Origin: Flavihumibacter solisilvae
Lineage (GTDB): Bacteria; Bacteroidota; Bacteroidia; Chitinophagales; Chitinophagaceae
Direction: 5' to 3'
Length of the DNA: 64,000 nt
Assembly (NCBI RefSeq): GCF_000814475.1
Contig: NZ_JSVC01000008.1
Span: 62,001-126,000, forward strand
A program made the translations under genes and the position numbers. Shown here piece by piece: positions 25,134 through 33,797 of the stretch (within the stretch, counting starts at the first letter, position 1; each line of letters begins with the position of its first letter). The notes under the pieces are model-generated. The model was not told where the DNA came from, made no database searches, and saw only the letters and a program-made list of their open reading frames with translations.

Positions 25134-26036
25134 CTAATTGTGAAATTGCTGGACGAACTTGTAGAGGTTGAAGGCGTTCTTTTGCTGCAATTGTTCGATC
25201 GCTTCTTTCAGCCGTTGTTTATTGACGTCTTTCATGCGGTTCCGCTCGATCAGGTGATATGCCCGTTCAGCGAGCAGCCAGGATTTCCTGTCAGCCATTT
25301 CGTGGTGGCGTAATAGTTCTTCGAGGCTTGCATGCAGTTCGCGGATTCCTTCCTTCGCGGATGCAGTAGTCTTGATTATCGGAACAGCGGCGGTGTGGCG
25401 GCTGAAGGCCGGCGCCAGCATCGTTTTCAGGTTTTTCACAAACCTGTCCGCATCGGGACGGTCACACTTATTCACGACAAAGACGTCAGCAATTTCCATC
25501 AGGCCAGCTTTCATTGTCTGGATTTCATCGCCTGCTTCCGGAACAAGAACAACTGCAGTAACATCGGCAAGTCCTACGATTTCAATTTCACTCTGTCCAA
25601 CACCGACAGTTTCAACGATAATATAATCATAAGGGGCAACCTTAAGCAACTCAGTGATCTCGATGATATGGGGATGCAATCCGCCCAGGGATCCTCTCGT
25701 CGCCAGTGAGCGGATAAACACGGCGGGGTTATTGTACCATTCACTCATCCGTACCCTGTCCCCAAGTACCGCACCCATGTTAAAAGGGGAGGAGGGGTCA
25801 ACACACAATACCGCTACTTTTTTATCGGTGGCCACAATTGACCCGATCAGGGCGTCAACAAGCGTGCTCTTTCCGGCACCTGGGGGACCGGTGATCCCGA
25901 TTATCGGCGTTTTGAAATGCGGCAGTGACTCCATTAGTTCTTCATAGCCGGGCACTTCATTCTCGATCAGGGATATTGCGCGTGCAATGCTTCTGACATC
26001 ACCATGTAAAATATGTTGCAACATATTGATCGGCAT
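25134..26036 (-). CDS. meaB: MeaB-type G3E GTPase, methylmalonyl-CoA mutase chaperone
   Basis: This protein of about 300 residues has Walker A GPPGAGKST, the MeaB signature GGLHPHIIEITELL, TVGVGQSEIEI (Walker B/base 2 region) and NKCDRPDADRF (guanine specificity). MeaB/ArgK proteins load and protect the adenosylcobalamin of methylmalonyl-CoA mutase, and the mutase itself is not in the window. ATG 26036 is preferred over the TTG at 26045. The gene follows two glycosyltransferase genes on the minus strand with a 10-nt gap, so it may be co-transcribed with them, although no functional link is obvious. Confidence 0.92.
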   Translation of the reverse strand: MPINMLQHILHGDVRSIARAISLIENEVPGYEELMESLPHFKTPIIGITGPPGAGKSTLVDALIGSIVATDKKVAVLCVDPSSPFNMGAVLGDRVRMSEWYNNPAVFIRSLATRGSLGGLHPHIIEITELLKVAPYDYIIVETVGVGQSEIEIVGLADVTAVVLVPEAGDEIQTMKAGLMEIADVFVVNKCDRPDADRFVKNLKTMLAPAFSRHTAAVPIIKTTASAKEGIRELHASLEELLRHHEMADRKSWLLAERAYHLIERNRMKDVNKQRLKEAIEQLQQKNAFNLYKFVQQFHN

Positions 26037-26046
26037 ACAGGGCAAA

Positions 26047-27099
26047 TTAAGTTGTTGCCAGCAATGAATGGAACAAAGTTTCGTATTGCGCGGCGCAGGT
26101 GCTGATGCTGTGATGCAGGAAAAGATATTCCTTCGCCTCAGCAGTCATGGTCTCAAAAAGTTCGGGTGATGAAAGAATGGCATTAATATTATTTGCCAGG
26201 CAGGCTGCATCCGCTACTTCACAAAGCAGGCCCCTTCCTTCATCCAGCAGGTTCGCCAGTCCACCTGCCGCTGTAGACACCACCGGCACACGATTATAGA
26301 ACGCATCCAGAACGCTGCTGCCGAGACCCTCTTCAACTGAACTCATTACATACACATCAAATGCCGGATAAATCGTTTCCGGATCGTGGGTGTGACCAGG
26401 TAAGAGATAAGTTGTTTCGAGGCCTTCTTTCCTTACCAGCTGCCGGATCTCTTCCTTCATTGGACCATCGCCAAAATGAATAAATACAAAATCATCCCTT
26501 TTTTTACGCAGCCCGGCAATGGCACGAACCATCGTGGCCGGATCCTTTTCGATCGTCAGGGCAGCTGCTGTTGCAACTATCTTTTTACCCCCCGGGGCAA
26601 ATTGTTCGCGCAATTCAGTGATCCTGGCCTGGTCCGGTTCAGCGGGGAGGAAGGCACTGGGAATAACCGACACGTTTTTTACGCCAAACCTGTTCAGCGT
26701 CTGCCGGATGGCTTCGCTTACTCCCACTATTGCACTTGCGTGGTCGTACTTCCATTTTGTAAGCCCGCCCTTCGGTGCGAAGTTCACGCGACGGCTAAGG
26801 ACAACCGGCCGACGATGAAAGCTTTTTGTGATGACGCACCAGGTAAGTTCCTTTGATCCCTGGCAATGAAGTATATCAAACTTCGAACCATTTGCCGCCA
26901 GCCACGCGGCCAGTGAAGCAGCTCCCGAAAAATCCTTTACAGGGATGCCTTTCAGTTCGCAGTGCATGGCAAGCTGGCTGTCCGTCCGCGTAGCTACTGT
27001 GACCTCGTGTCCCATATCGGCAAGGGCTACCGCAGTGTATAGCGTCTGACGCTCACCGCCACGCCAGCTCCGGGCCAGGTTGATTTCAAGGATCTTCAT
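26047..27099 (-). CDS. Glycosyltransferase family 4-like (GT-B)
   Basis: The 350-residue GT-B enzyme opens with MKILEINLARSWRGGERQTLYTAVALADMGHEVTVA, as in WaaG/RfaB-type transferases, and carries the C-terminal donor-binding stretch MSSVEEGLGSSVLDAFYNRVPVV (E-x7-E style). It shares an ATGA overlap with the upstream GT2 gene. The pair most likely builds part of the lipopolysaccharide core or a related glycan on the cytoplasmic face of the inner membrane. The sugar donor cannot be told from sequence. Confidence 0.87.
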   Translation of the reverse strand: MKILEINLARSWRGGERQTLYTAVALADMGHEVTVATRTDSQLAMHCELKGIPVKDFSGAASLAAWLAANGSKFDILHCQGSKELTWCVITKSFHRRPVVLSRRVNFAPKGGLTKWKYDHASAIVGVSEAIRQTLNRFGVKNVSVIPSAFLPAEPDQARITELREQFAPGGKKIVATAAALTIEKDPATMVRAIAGLRKKRDDFVFIHFGDGPMKEEIRQLVRKEGLETTYLLPGHTHDPETIYPAFDVYVMSSVEEGLGSSVLDAFYNRVPVVSTAAGGLANLLDEGRGLLCEVADAACLANNINAILSSPELFETMTAEAKEYLFLHHSISTCAAQYETLFHSLLATT

Positions 27100-27884
27100 A
27101 AGGCAGCTTTTTGGTCAGGCTTGTTTTGTGCGGAATAATAGTGCTGCCACAACTTGGCATGTTTCTGAAAACTGGCATTGGAATGCATGATAGCTACGAT
27201 GAACCCATTGCTGCCATCGAGCAGGCCGAGTTTCAGGAAATATGCCTTTATAAACCGGAAGAATGGCGAGAAGATGAGCTTAAAAAGTGAGGGTCTCTTT
27301 CCCTTGTCAACCATCTTCTGCACGGCCAGGCTGGTGTACTTGTTCTGCTTTGTGAGGTGATCGCCAAGATTGCTGATGGTATAGTGCCATAGTTTTCCAT
27401 CCAGCACCCTCCGGGGTGTTGATAACGGGATTTCCAGTTCCTCGTGAACCGGCGAAAGGTTCCATTGTACTGTCCGCCTGTCATAGATCCGGGGTTTTTG
27501 TTCCGGTGCATCAAGGCCATGGTACAGGAACTTGCCATAATAATTATTCAGCCGCGTCAGCCAGAGCACTTCAGGGAGCTGACCGCTTTTTGCTTCCATG
27601 ATCGAATGTATTAACTCCGGCGATAACACCTCGTCGGCATCCACGGAAAGGATATGATCAAACCTCGCTTGTGTGGCACCGAAATTCTTTTGGGGTCCAA
27701 ATCCGGGCCAGCGATTCCGGATAACTTTTACGATCGGGTATGCGGAACAGATCTCAACGGTGTCGTCTGAGGAAAAACTATCAACCACAATTATCTCATC
27801 ACAAACCTGTTGTAACGCATCAAGGCAGGTTGAGATGATTTTTGCTTCATTAAAGGTGATGACCAATCCGGTTATGGAAGTCAT
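27096..27884 (-). CDS. Glycosyltransferase family 2, WaaE/KdtX-like
   Basis: This 262-residue GT-A enzyme shows LVITFNEAKIISTCLDAL, VVDSFSSDDTVEI and the SVDADE metal-binding triplet (DxD), followed by NRWPGFGPQKNFG and PVHEELEI, which are characteristic of the WaaE/KdtX lipopolysaccharide core beta-1,4-glucosyltransferase group. It heads a minus-strand run with a GT4 gene (4-nt overlap) and meaB. A TAnnTTTG element lies about 54 nt upstream. LPS core assembly is the likely role. Confidence 0.87.
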   Translation of the reverse strand: MTSITGLVITFNEAKIISTCLDALQQVCDEIIVVDSFSSDDTVEICSAYPIVKVIRNRWPGFGPQKNFGATQARFDHILSVDADEVLSPELIHSIMEAKSGQLPEVLWLTRLNNYYGKFLYHGLDAPEQKPRIYDRRTVQWNLSPVHEELEIPLSTPRRVLDGKLWHYTISNLGDHLTKQNKYTSLAVQKMVDKGKRPSLFKLIFSPFFRFIKAYFLKLGLLDGSNGFIVAIMHSNASFQKHAKLWQHYYSAQNKPDQKAAL

Positions 27885-27937
27885 TATAGCGTTTTAGTTC
27901 CTAATTTAGTAACGGGCCTGGTTCAGTAGCCACTGCG

Positions 27938-27945
27938 CAAATCTA
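27938..27945 (-). promoter_or_regulatory. Candidate -7 element for the glycosyltransferase operon
   Basis: Read on the minus strand, TAGATTTG matches TAnnTTTG. It lies in the divergent gap between the GT2 gene (start 27884) and the LON-domain gene (start 27970). Confidence 0.35.
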
Positions 27946-27969
27946 ATGCTTAAGTGACAGCGAACAGCC

Positions 27970-28614
27970 ATGACTAATTTCATCCCCATATTCCCTTTAG
28001 GTATCGTAGTATTTCCCGGCGAGGAACTTAACCTCCATATTTTCGAGCCCAGGTACATCCAGCTCATCCGCGAATGCCTCGATTCAAAAAAGCCGTTTGG
28101 AATTCCAGCCGTTATTGAAAAGAAGCTTGGCGAACTGGGCACACTTGTAAAAGTGGTTGAAGTAAGCAAGGAATATGAAGGCGGGGAAATGGATATCCGC
28201 ACCCAGGGCACCAAAGTATTTCGCATACTTGAGCTTGTGAAAGAGATTCCTGATAAGCTTTACAGCGGCGCCATCGTAAATTATCCGCATAACCGCGAAG
28301 ACCATGGCAAACAGGACCTCATGCAACGGGTCATTTTCGGCATCAGGGAACTGCACCGGTTGCTGCAGGTTAAAAAAGAATTCCGGAAGCCCGATGACCT
28401 GCTATTAAGTTATGATGTTGCCCACCATGCCGGTCTTTCTATTGAAGAAGAATATGAATTTCTAAGCCTGATGCAGGAAGTGCAGCGGCAGGAATACCTG
28501 AAGCGGCACCTGGCCAAAGTGTTACCCGTAATAGCTGAAATGGAGCAGCTGAAGGAAAAGGTGAAACTCAACGGGCACTTTAAAAACCTATCTTCGCTCG
28601 ATTTAGATCTATAA
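27970..28614 (+). CDS. LON peptidase substrate-binding (N-terminal) domain protein
   Basis: The 214-residue protein matches the LON N-terminal domain: FIPIFPLGIVVFPGEELNLHIFEPRYIQLI, GTLVKVVEV and GGEMDIRTQGTKVFRILEL. No AAA+ or protease domain is present, so it is the stand-alone form (YcaM/peptidase S16-like) common in many bacteria. It precedes coaX by 5 nt. Function of the stand-alone form is not established; protein binding is assumed. Confidence 0.88.
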   Translation: MTNFIPIFPLGIVVFPGEELNLHIFEPRYIQLIRECLDSKKPFGIPAVIEKKLGELGTLVKVVEVSKEYEGGEMDIRTQGTKVFRILELVKEIPDKLYSGAIVNYPHNREDHGKQDLMQRVIFGIRELHRLLQVKKEFRKPDDLLLSYDVAHHAGLSIEEEYEFLSLMQEVQRQEYLKRHLAKVLPVIAEMEQLKEKVKLNGHFKNLSSLDLDL

Positions 28615-28619
28615 CCGGA

Positions 28620-29345
28620 ATGGCTGCTACTACTCTCTGCTTTGATTTTGGCAACACACGACAGAAATATGCGGTGTTTAAAGATGATGCGCTCGATGCG
28701 GTTATCCACCTCGACGGTACTGACGCAGCTGTCATAAACGGGGTGATGGACACCCACCAGCCGGACAGGACCATTCTTTCTTCAGTGATCAATCATGAGC
28801 CTGCAGTGGAAGAACTGCTGGCACGCCGGTCGAAATTTCACCGCCTGTCACACCTGACCAGTCTACCTTTTACCACTCCCGTGGGAAAACCGGCTACGAT
28901 TGGGGCGGACAGGCTGGCGATTGCGGCTGCAGCAGTGAACCTGTTTCCCGGAAAGAATAACCTGGCAATAGCACTGGGAACCTGTATTACCTACAATTTC
29001 ATCAATAGTAATCATGAATTCCTGGGGGGCGGCATCTCGCCGGGAATGGACATGCGATTCAAAAGCCTGAAGGAATATACCGCCAAACTCCCCCTCGTAA
29101 AAGAGGATTGGAATTTCCCGCTTGTGGGCTATGATACGGTTACCAATATCACCAGCGGCGTTATTCTGGGAATGGCGAAAGAAATCGACGGGTTTATCGA
29201 TGCTTACGCCGAAAGGTACGGGAACTTTAACGTGCTGTTAACCGGGGGTAATTCAGGCTATTTTGTGCCGCATCTAAAAAACAAGATATTTGCCGACCAG
29301 AATTTAATCTTTAAAGGACTGTATGCGATCAGTGAGTGCAACTAA
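28620..29345 (+). CDS. coaX: Type III pantothenate kinase
   Basis: This 241-residue ASKHA-fold kinase phosphorylates pantothenate in CoA synthesis. Visible motifs are the phosphate-1 loop CFDFGNTRQKYAVF, the PANK family GADRLAIAAAA with the catalytic Asp, the LGTCITYNFI phosphate-2 loop and GGGISPGMDMR. Length is slightly short for the family (about 250). It overlaps the following outer-membrane protein gene by 23 nt. Confidence 0.93.
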   Translation: MAATTLCFDFGNTRQKYAVFKDDALDAVIHLDGTDAAVINGVMDTHQPDRTILSSVINHEPAVEELLARRSKFHRLSHLTSLPFTTPVGKPATIGADRLAIAAAAVNLFPGKNNLAIALGTCITYNFINSNHEFLGGGISPGMDMRFKSLKEYTAKLPLVKEDWNFPLVGYDTVTNITSGVILGMAKEIDGFIDAYAERYGNFNVLLTGGNSGYFVPHLKNKIFADQNLIFKGLYAISECN

Positions 29346-30684
29346 ACAACTTGTAAATCAACTCTTTCTAGCCGTACTGCTGCTGTGTGGAATGGCAGCA
29401 AACGCCCAGGAAAACTCCCCGTACTCAAGGTATGGCTGGGGCAACCTGGTTCCCAGCACTCCGATCGCCACCAGGGGAATGGGTGGCATAGGCGCCGGCT
29501 ATGTTGATTTCGATCCCCGCTATAATTTCAAGAATGTTTATCCCCGTTCGCAAACTGTAAACTTCCTGAACCCGGCATCTTATTCCAGGTTGAAGATCAC
29601 TTCGTTTGACCTCGGGTTCGAAGTGGAAAACCAGGTTCTCCGCGAGCAGAACAACCCGGAAAAATATAAGGCGAGCTATGTGAACTTCTCTTACCTGCAG
29701 CTTGGGATCCCCATTAGCAGGAAGCACAATTTTGCCATGGTTATGGGCCTTCGTCCGATCAGCCGCGTGAACTATAAAATTTTGTCTAATCGCCTGGAGG
29801 ATAACCCGGGAACGGGAAATCCAATCGATTCGAGCCTGACCACTTATGAGGGAACGGGTGGCTCTTACCAGGCCTATGCAGGGCTGGGCAAGGCTTTTGG
29901 GAAATTCAGCATCGGTGCGAACGTTGGGTATTTCTTTGGGACCAAGGACTTCAGTACCCGTAAGGAACTTGTCAATGATTCCATTATCTATAACAAGCTG
30001 AACAACCAGACCAAGATCAGCTTCGGCGGGTTTTTCCTGAATGGAGGTGCTCAATATGCTGCTGACCTGGGCAATTCACTCAGGCTGGTACTTGGCGCAA
30101 CGGCTACATTGAAGCACGATTACAATGCAAGCACAGATTTCATTATCCAGACCTTCCAATATGACGGGTCAGGTGGCATAATCGGGGTTGACAGCGTGTA
30201 TGCAGAAGAGAATGTGAAAGGAAAAATCTCCTTCCCGGCATCATATTCCGGTGGTTTCACCCTGGAAAAGCAGGACAAATGGATGATCGGCGCAGATTAC
30301 GTAACAACCAGCTGGGATGATTTCGCCATCTACGGCCGTGGAGATACTGTTGCTTCAAACTGGAAAGTGAAGTTTGGCGCACAGCTGATTCCTAATGCAT
30401 TTGGAACAAATTACTGGGGCCGTGTTACCTATAGGGTCGGTTTCAACTTCGGACCAGATTATATCAAGTACAAAAACCAGGAGCTGAACCAGTACAATAT
30501 CACTGCCGGGTTTGGTTTTCCTGTCCGCCCCAACCGCTTCAGTAACCAATACACCAACCTGAACCTTTCCCTCGAATATGGAAGAAGGGGTTCAGCAAGC
30601 ACACAATTGCAGGAAAATGTTTTCCGTCTTGCGCTTGGATTTACTTTAAGCGACCTTTGGTTTGTTAAGCGGAGGTATGATTAA
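29323..30684 (+). CDS. Outer-membrane beta-barrel protein, Bacteroidota type
   Basis: The 453-residue protein has a signal peptide (QLFLAVLLLCGMAANAQ) followed by ENSPYSRYGWGNLVPSTPIATRGMGG, a start pattern seen in a conserved Bacteroidota outer-membrane family, and many alternating aromatic strands (for example TYRVGFNFGPDYIKYKNQ, SLEYGRR and the final ALGFTLSDLWFVKRRYD with a terminal aromatic strand). The fold resembles FadL/PorV-type barrels. It sits between coaX and lptC and overlaps both, so a role in envelope lipid handling is possible. No specific function can be assigned. Confidence 0.78.
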   Translation: MRSVSATKQLVNQLFLAVLLLCGMAANAQENSPYSRYGWGNLVPSTPIATRGMGGIGAGYVDFDPRYNFKNVYPRSQTVNFLNPASYSRLKITSFDLGFEVENQVLREQNNPEKYKASYVNFSYLQLGIPISRKHNFAMVMGLRPISRVNYKILSNRLEDNPGTGNPIDSSLTTYEGTGGSYQAYAGLGKAFGKFSIGANVGYFFGTKDFSTRKELVNDSIIYNKLNNQTKISFGGFFLNGGAQYAADLGNSLRLVLGATATLKHDYNASTDFIIQTFQYDGSGGIIGVDSVYAEENVKGKISFPASYSGGFTLEKQDKWMIGADYVTTSWDDFAIYGRGDTVASNWKVKFGAQLIPNAFGTNYWGRVTYRVGFNFGPDYIKYKNQELNQYNITAGFGFPVRPNRFSNQYTNLNLSLEYGRRGSASTQLQENVFRLALGFTLSDLWFVKRRYD

Positions 30685-31318
30685 TCGGTTCTATCATAAA
30701 AAACCGGGTACTTTCATTCTGACATTGTTGGTACTTGGCACGTTTCTCATCTCGTGTGAGAACAGTGTTGAAGAACTGAAAGCACTTTCCGACAAGCGGA
30801 TCGCTGTTGAGGAAGCCGTTGATATCGAAAGTTACCTTAGCCAGGGAGGAAAAATGCGCGCGCGGCTGACCGCCCCGGTTATGAACCGTTACCAGACCGA
30901 TTCCCCCTATATCGAATTTCCAAAAAAGCTTCATGTCGATTTCTATAACGACAGCCTGGTAATCGAAAGCCAGCTTGATGCCCTTTACGGCCGGTTCCGG
31001 GAAAAAGAACAGAAAGTGTTCCTGCGCGACAGTGTCGTTGTTTTCAATTTGCGCCGGGATACACTCCGTTGTAAGGAGTTGTGGTGGGACCGGAATACCC
31101 AGATGTTTTTTACTGAGAAAGAAGTACAGATCCACCAACCCGATAAAATCATTTACGGAACAGGCCTTGAAGCCGACCAGTCATTTGACTGGTGGGTGAT
31201 CAAGAAACCGACAGGTTTTGTATCTGTGCCCCGGAGTGGATTCGGAGCGGCACCACCGGTTGATTCAACCACTCCGCCTATAACGGACACCGTTCCGCCA
31301 GGCAGGATTAGTCAATAA
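30677..31318 (+). CDS. lptC: LPS export ABC transporter periplasmic protein LptC
   Basis: This protein of about 213 residues has an N-terminal lipoprotein-type signal, FILTLLVLGTFLISC, so in this lineage LptC seems lipid-anchored rather than a bitopic helix. The body has the LptC/OstA-like beta pattern: GGKMRARLTAPVMNRYQTDSPYIEFPK, VDFYNDSLVIESQLDALYGRF and EVQIHQPDKIIYGTGLEADQSF. ATG 30677 follows directly after GGAGGT and overlaps the upstream gene by 8 nt. The C-terminal tail is Pro/Thr-rich. LptC links the inner-membrane LptBFG machine to LptA; lptB lies at 46019 in this window. Confidence 0.85.
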   Translation: MINRFYHKKPGTFILTLLVLGTFLISCENSVEELKALSDKRIAVEEAVDIESYLSQGGKMRARLTAPVMNRYQTDSPYIEFPKKLHVDFYNDSLVIESQLDALYGRFREKEQKVFLRDSVVVFNLRRDTLRCKELWWDRNTQMFFTEKEVQIHQPDKIIYGTGLEADQSFDWWVIKKPTGFVSVPRSGFGAAPPVDSTTPPITDTVPPGRISQ

Positions 31319-31343
31319 GGTATATTCAAACTAAACTTCTTTT

Positions 31344-32333
31344 ATGGAGTATCGTCGCATGGGCCGCACCGGCCTCCAGCTAAGTGTATTAAGCTTCGGC
31401 AGCTGGGTTAGTTTTCACAAGCAGATCGATGACAGTATAGCAGATGAACTAATGGGCATCGCTTACGACAGGGGAGTCAACTTCTTTGATAATGCAGAGG
31501 TTTATGCCCTTGGTGAAAGCGAGAAAATGATGGGTCGCGTTCTCAAAATGAAGAACTGGGAACGCAGTTCCTATTCTGTTTCTTCAAAAGTATTCTTTGG
31601 CTGGCGAGGAAAGAACAATAAGCCAAACCAGACAGGACTGAGCCGCAAACACATTTTTGAAGCTTGCCACGAAGCCCTCGGTCGGCTGCAGGTCGACTAT
31701 CTCGACCTTTTCTTTTGCCATCGTCCCGACCCTTCAGTTCCCATTGAAGAAGTAGTCTGGACCATGCATAACCTTATTCAACAGGGTAAGATCCTTTATT
31801 GGGGTACCAGCATGTGGAGCGGTGCGGAAATTATGGAGGCGCACCGGGTTGCGCAGCAGTATCACCTGATCGGCCCTGTTATGGAGCAACCCCAGTACAA
31901 TATGTTTGAGCGGTATAAGATGGAAATGGATTACCAGCCGGTATTCCAGAACGTGGGATTGGGTACAACCATCTGGAGCCCGCTCGCAGCCGGCTTCCTG
32001 ACTGGAAAATACCTTTCCGGCTTTCCTGAAGGCTCCAGGCTTGGCATGCAGGGATTTGAATGGCTAAAAGACCGCTGGATCCAGGAGGAAAAAACCAACA
32101 AATTGCGGATGCTCGATACACTTGCCAAAGAGCTCAATGTACCACTGGCACCCCTGGCAATTGCCTGGACCATCGCCAATCCGAATGTTACCACTGCTAT
32201 TCTCGGGGCTACCAGGCGCGAACAGCTCGAAGAAAATTTCCGCGCACTCGAAGTGCTGCCGGTGCTGACTCCTGAAGTGATGACCCGGATAGACGAAATT
32301 TTGCAGAATAAGCCCACTTTGAATCTGATGTGA
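31344..32333 (+). CDS. Aldo/keto reductase, potassium-channel beta-subunit-like
   Basis: This 329-residue (beta/alpha)8 oxidoreductase resembles YghZ and Kv-beta subunits: MEYRRMGRTGLQLSVLSFGSW at the front, FFDNAEVYALGESEKMMGRVL with the catalytic Asp and Tyr, SSKVFFGWRG with the Lys, and the HRPD segment with the His. The C-terminal ATTAILGATRREQLEENF binds the NADPH phosphate. It is followed by a strong terminator. The substrate is unknown; this group reduces small aldehydes such as methylglyoxal. Confidence 0.9.
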   Translation: MEYRRMGRTGLQLSVLSFGSWVSFHKQIDDSIADELMGIAYDRGVNFFDNAEVYALGESEKMMGRVLKMKNWERSSYSVSSKVFFGWRGKNNKPNQTGLSRKHIFEACHEALGRLQVDYLDLFFCHRPDPSVPIEEVVWTMHNLIQQGKILYWGTSMWSGAEIMEAHRVAQQYHLIGPVMEQPQYNMFERYKMEMDYQPVFQNVGLGTTIWSPLAAGFLTGKYLSGFPEGSRLGMQGFEWLKDRWIQEEKTNKLRMLDTLAKELNVPLAPLAIAWTIANPNVTTAILGATRREQLEENFRALEVLPVLTPEVMTRIDEILQNKPTLNLM

Positions 32334-32351
32334 ATCGAACATTCAAATACT

Positions 32352-32380
32352 AAAAAACCCCGGCATTGCCGGGGTTTTTT
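32352..32380 (+). terminator. Rho-independent terminator after the aldo/keto reductase
   Basis: The perfect stem CCCCGGC-ATT-GCCGGGG is preceded by six A and followed by six T. It begins 18 bp after the reductase stop codon. The flanking A and T tracts would let it act in both directions. Confidence 0.93.
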
Positions 32381-32786
32381 AAATTCTTTTGTACGATTCA
32401 GAACCATCAGGTCTAGGTCTTCGATAGGTACAAATTTTTCAGGTCGTTCGTTAGGATCTGGATAATTAGTGATAATGGATTTTAAACTACTTGTCAGTTA
32501 AGGGATACCAATCTTTCTGGGTCTTTCTTTGGATTTGGATAACGTCTGGTTTTGTTGGATTCCGGATTCTATTGGTTTTTCCGCTTTGGATATTGGATTC
32601 CTGGTCTTTCTGCCGTTGGTTAGGCGGCTGGATTTTTCTGGATTTTGTTGATTTGTTATCGATCAACTGACAATACAAAAGTAAAATACCTGCGCACTGT
32701 ATACAAGAGCACATTTGCTGATTCTGCAGTCTTCATTTTTTACGGAGGAATTAGTAAAAATACGATGCTGAATCTGGTAGAACTCT
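32381..32786. other. Gene-free stretch with T/G-rich repeated motif
   Basis: This is part of the only gap over 300 bp (32334-32847). From about 32450 to 32650 the plus strand is T/G-rich and repeats TGGAT, GGATTT and GGATTCC motifs at irregular spacing. A 75-codon frame on the minus strand (32487-32714) is rich in Lys, Gln and Asn and has no signal peptide, domain or start context, so I do not call it. No tRNA or other RNA fold was recognised. Confidence 0.5.
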
Positions 32787-32802
32787 CCTAACTTCCGTTA
32801 GG
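32787..32802. promoter_or_regulatory. Perfect palindrome upstream of the HSDL2-like SDR
   Basis: CCTAAC-TTCC-GTTAGG forms a 6-bp perfect inverted repeat with a 4-bp spacer, about 45 bp before the ATG at 32848. A nearby TACATTTA differs from TAnnTTTG at one position. It could be an operator or a small RNA hairpin. Confidence 0.3.
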
Positions 32803-32847
32803 TTACATTTAATCTCAATCCGTATAACCAACTAAACCACTGAACAC

Positions 32848-33669
32848 ATGGTATTTGAAAACAAAAATGTATTGGTAACCGGCGCCAGCAGGGGAATTGG
32901 CAAAGCTATAGCCCTGCGCCTGGCTGCAGAAGGAGCCAACATTGCGATTGCCTCAAAATCTGTTGAACCTCACCCACGACTCGAAGGAACCATTTATACT
33001 GCCGCCGAAGAAATTGATAAAGCCGGAACGGGAAAAGTGCTTCCGATCCAGGCAGACATCCGGTTTGAAGACAGCATCAACGCGGCCGTAGAAACTATGG
33101 TAAAGGAATTTGGCGGCATCGATATTGTTGTCAATAATGCCAGTGCTATTACACTTACCCCTACGGAACAGACTGAACCGAAAAGATGGGACCTGATGCA
33201 CGACATTAATGTGCGGGGTACTTTCCTGGTATCAAAGGCCTGTATTCCCCACCTGAAGAATGCGCTGAACCCGCATATCCTGAACCTTTCTCCGCCCCTT
33301 AATATGGATCCGCGCTGGTTCGCGCCGCACCTTGCGTATACGCTTAGTAAATACGGAATGAGTATGATCGTATTCGGGCTGGCCGAAGAACTTCGCCCTC
33401 ATCGCATTGCGGCAAATGCACTATGGCCAAAAACAACGATTGCAACTGCTGCCGTGGAAAACCTGCTGGGCGGTGACTTTCTTATTCAACGGAGCCGTAC
33501 GCCCGATATCGTAGCTGAGGCCGCCTTTCACATCCTGAAACGACCCTCATTTGAATGTACCGGGAACTTCTTTATCGACGAACAGGTGCTCGCTGAAGAG
33601 GGTATTACCGACCTGGAACGCTACTCGGTTAACCCGAAGCAGAAGCTGATGAATGATCTGTTTGTTTGA
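32848..33669 (+). CDS. SDR oxidoreductase, HSDL2-like
   Basis: This 273-residue short-chain dehydrogenase opens VFENKNVLVTGASRGIGKAIALRLA and continues SKSVEPHPRLEGTIYTAAEEID, a stretch characteristic of the HSDL2 group (hydroxysteroid dehydrogenase-like protein 2). NNASAI, HILNLSPPLNM and YTLSKYGMSMI (Tyr-x3-Lys) are in place. The bacterial members lack the SCP2 domain of animal HSDL2, as here. The likely substrate is a fatty acyl or steroid-like 3-hydroxy compound; this is not resolved. Confidence 0.85.
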   Translation: MVFENKNVLVTGASRGIGKAIALRLAAEGANIAIASKSVEPHPRLEGTIYTAAEEIDKAGTGKVLPIQADIRFEDSINAAVETMVKEFGGIDIVVNNASAITLTPTEQTEPKRWDLMHDINVRGTFLVSKACIPHLKNALNPHILNLSPPLNMDPRWFAPHLAYTLSKYGMSMIVFGLAEELRPHRIAANALWPKTTIATAAVENLLGGDFLIQRSRTPDIVAEAAFHILKRPSFECTGNFFIDEQVLAEEGITDLERYSVNPKQKLMNDLFV

Positions 33670-33672
33670 TAG

Positions 33673-33783
33673 GTCGCACTGCGATCTGGAAATGCAGTCA
33701 ATAAGTCAATAGGTTAATAAGTGAATATGCATAAGGTTGCATTAACGATTCACTTATTGACCTATTCACTCATTCACTGCGAC
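33673..33783. repeat. Large imperfect inverted repeat between convergent genes
   Basis: Two 23-nt arms (33704-33726 and 33748-33770) pair with two mismatches. An inner ATGC/GCAT pair (33727-33730 and 33739-33742) and outer arms GTCGCACTG/CACTGCGAC (one mismatch) extend the structure. It fills the gap between the SDR gene and lysS, which converge. It may act as a bidirectional terminator or be a small dispersed repeat; its AATAGGT/ACCTATT core recurs at 47872. Confidence 0.7.
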
Positions 33784-33797
33784 AAATAAGTTCGCGG

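Noticed and set aside
32352-32380. Start of a riboswitch or small RNA
   Set aside because: The stem with flanking A and T tracts directly after a stop codon is fully explained as an intrinsic terminator.
32487-32714. 75-codon open frame on the minus strand in the T/G-rich gap
   Set aside because: It is low in complexity (Lys/Gln/Asn-rich), has no recognised domain, signal or promoter, and looks like a by-product of the repeated GGAT motif.
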